A stretch of DNA of 64,000 nt from positions 1-64,000 of the forward strand of contig NZ_JNFA01000002.1 in assembly GCF_000766865.1 (NCBI RefSeq), read 5' to 3'. This document shows positions 63,348-64,000 of the stretch, piece by piece. The notes beneath the pieces were generated by a model. The model saw nothing but the letters and a program-made list of their open reading frames with translations. It did no database searches and was not told the origin of the DNA. Made by a program: the position numbers and the translations under genes. Origin of the DNA: Listeria booriae. Its GTDB lineage: Bacteria; Bacillota; Bacilli; Lactobacillales; Listeriaceae. The first letter of the stretch is position 1, and every line of letters begins with the position of its first letter.

Positions 63348-63905
63348 GTGATTTCTATCGAATCAATCATTGCGATTTTAAAAAAGAAAAAAGTGGAGCT
63401 TGCGCCAGGGCTGACGGAGGATGAGATACGGAAATGTGAGGAGATTTTTGATATCCAATTCCCAGTAGCACTCAAAAATTTGCTAAGAGAAGTGTTGCCT
63501 ATTTCCAAAGAATTCATCAATTGGCGGGATTACAGTAAAAGAAATGTTTTACAAATCAAGAAACGCCTAGATTGGCCATGGGAAGGTATTGTTTTTGATA
63601 TAGAAGAGAATGATTTCTGGGTGCAAAGTTGGGGTGTGAAACCTGATTTAGTGACGGAGCGGATTCGTGTTGCGAAAGAAAAGTATGACGTTGCGCCAAA
63701 GCTTGTGCCCGTCTATTCGCATCGCTACATGCCAGAAGGAAGCGAACAAGTGCTGTCAGTGTATCAAACGGATATTATTTTTTACGGGACAACGCTTTTG
63801 GAATATTTTCAAATAGAATTGGATTGGAAGCCTTATGATCGTATGGATTTCGAAAATATAAAGGCGATTCCATTTTGGACGGAAATCATAGATGCGAACA
63901 ATTAA
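63348..63905 (+). CDS. SMI1/KNR4-like immunity protein 2
   Basis: 185 residues from GTG 63348; RBS is weak (TAAGG), so the start is uncertain. SUKH-like N-terminal pattern LTEDEIRKCEEIFDIQFPVALKNLLREVLPIS and WPWEGIVFDIEENDFW, like YobK-type relatives. It may protect against a related toxin of competitors, as orphan immunity genes commonly follow polymorphic toxins. About 110 bp separate it from the first immunity gene. Confidence 0.8.
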   Translation: MISIESIIAILKKKKVELAPGLTEDEIRKCEEIFDIQFPVALKNLLREVLPISKEFINWRDYSKRNVLQIKKRLDWPWEGIVFDIEENDFWVQSWGVKPDLVTERIRVAKEKYDVAPKLVPVYSHRYMPEGSEQVLSVYQTDIIFYGTTLLEYFQIELDWKPYDRMDFENIKAIPFWTEIIDANN

Positions 63906-63981
63906 GCTGTGCTTTTTCATTTAATTTTAATCTTCTTATGTTATAGTTGCAAAAAAGTATAGGATAAGGAAGTGGCGTTTT

Positions 63982-64000
63982 TTGCAGCGAAGATTATCGT
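63982..64000 (+). CDS. Start of a truncated gene at the window edge
   Basis: AAGGAAG (63966-63972) is followed nine bases later by TTG CAG CGA AGA TTA TCG, a plausible start cut by the window end. TATAGT (63939-63944) is a possible -10. Nothing can be said about the product. Confidence 0.3.

Noticed and set aside
1-64000. CRISPR array, prophage or rRNA operon
   Set aside because: No regularly spaced short repeats, no phage structural or integrase genes and no rRNA segments were seen.

Overview
The window reads as chromosomal DNA of a Listeria species, most likely from the wider genus (sensu lato) rather than a strain close to L. monocytogenes. Evidence is gene order. From memory of the L. 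monocytogenes map, the first 24 kb follow the block lmo2130 back to lmo2118 (kimA, small membrane protein, LacI regulator, maltodextrin operon, cdaA-cdaR-glmM), with a gat-type PTS operon like lmo2099-lmo2094 inserted. From about 32 kb the order follows lmo0971-lmo0993 (dlt operon, rpiA, ilvE, MFS pump, M42 peptidase, gpx, LytTR/ABC locus, prfC, terC, ktr), again with insertions. These locus comparisons are recalled, not computed.

Region 1 (1-14 kb): tRNA-Glu, the K+ importer kimA, an arginase-fold protein with an altered metal site, then a maltodextrin regulon: LacI-type regulator, maltogenic amylase/neopullulanase, ABC importer mdxEFG, a DUF1189-type membrane protein and maltose phosphorylase. 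Near-identical 14-bp operators (TGTTAYCGKTAACR) lie before the amylase gene, before mdxE, and 43 kb away before a cell-wall-anchored pullulanase (50.8-54.6 kb). This suggests one regulon covering extracellular polymer cleavage, import and phosphorolysis.

Region 2 (14-24.6 kb): a PRD/EIIB/EIIA activator with a galactitol-type PTS, a PfkB sugar-phosphate kinase and a class II aldolase; then cdaA-cdaR-glmM (c-di-AMP synthesis and phosphoglucosamine mutase) and a membrane-anchored thioredoxin-fold protein.

Region 3 (24.6-32 kb): Crp/Fnr regulator, acetyltransferases, a 250-bp structured repeat, small hypotheticals, a 69-residue LPXTG protein, and glmS under its self-cleaving ribozyme.

Region 4 (32-43.4 kb): dltXABCD (including an unlisted dltX) with a palindrome typical of VirR/GraR-class regulators at its promoter, rpiA, GNAT, esterase, ilvE, MFS pump, M42 peptidase, glutathione peroxidase.

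Region 5 (43.4-54.6 kb), the accessory part: NfeD + flotillin; a secreted Glu-rich precursor with a Cys-rich tail next to a membrane-anchored subtilase; a LytTR/DUF3021/ABC transporter operon with 21-bp-phased direct repeats at its promoter; and the LPXTG pullulanase.

Region 6 (54.6-64 kb): prfC, an FMN-binding-type lipoprotein, a Mn2+ (yybP-ykoY) riboswitch ahead of the first of two terC paralogues, a Ktr potassium channel subunit, and a polymorphic toxin (LHH nuclease tail) followed by two SMI1/KNR4-type immunity genes.

Across the window three copies of a long hairpin repeat (8.5, 40.1 and 58.5 kb) show compensatory changes in their stems. K+ import (kimA, ktr) and c-di-AMP synthesis (cdaA) are linked by known second-messenger control. 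No CRISPR array, IS element or prophage gene was seen.
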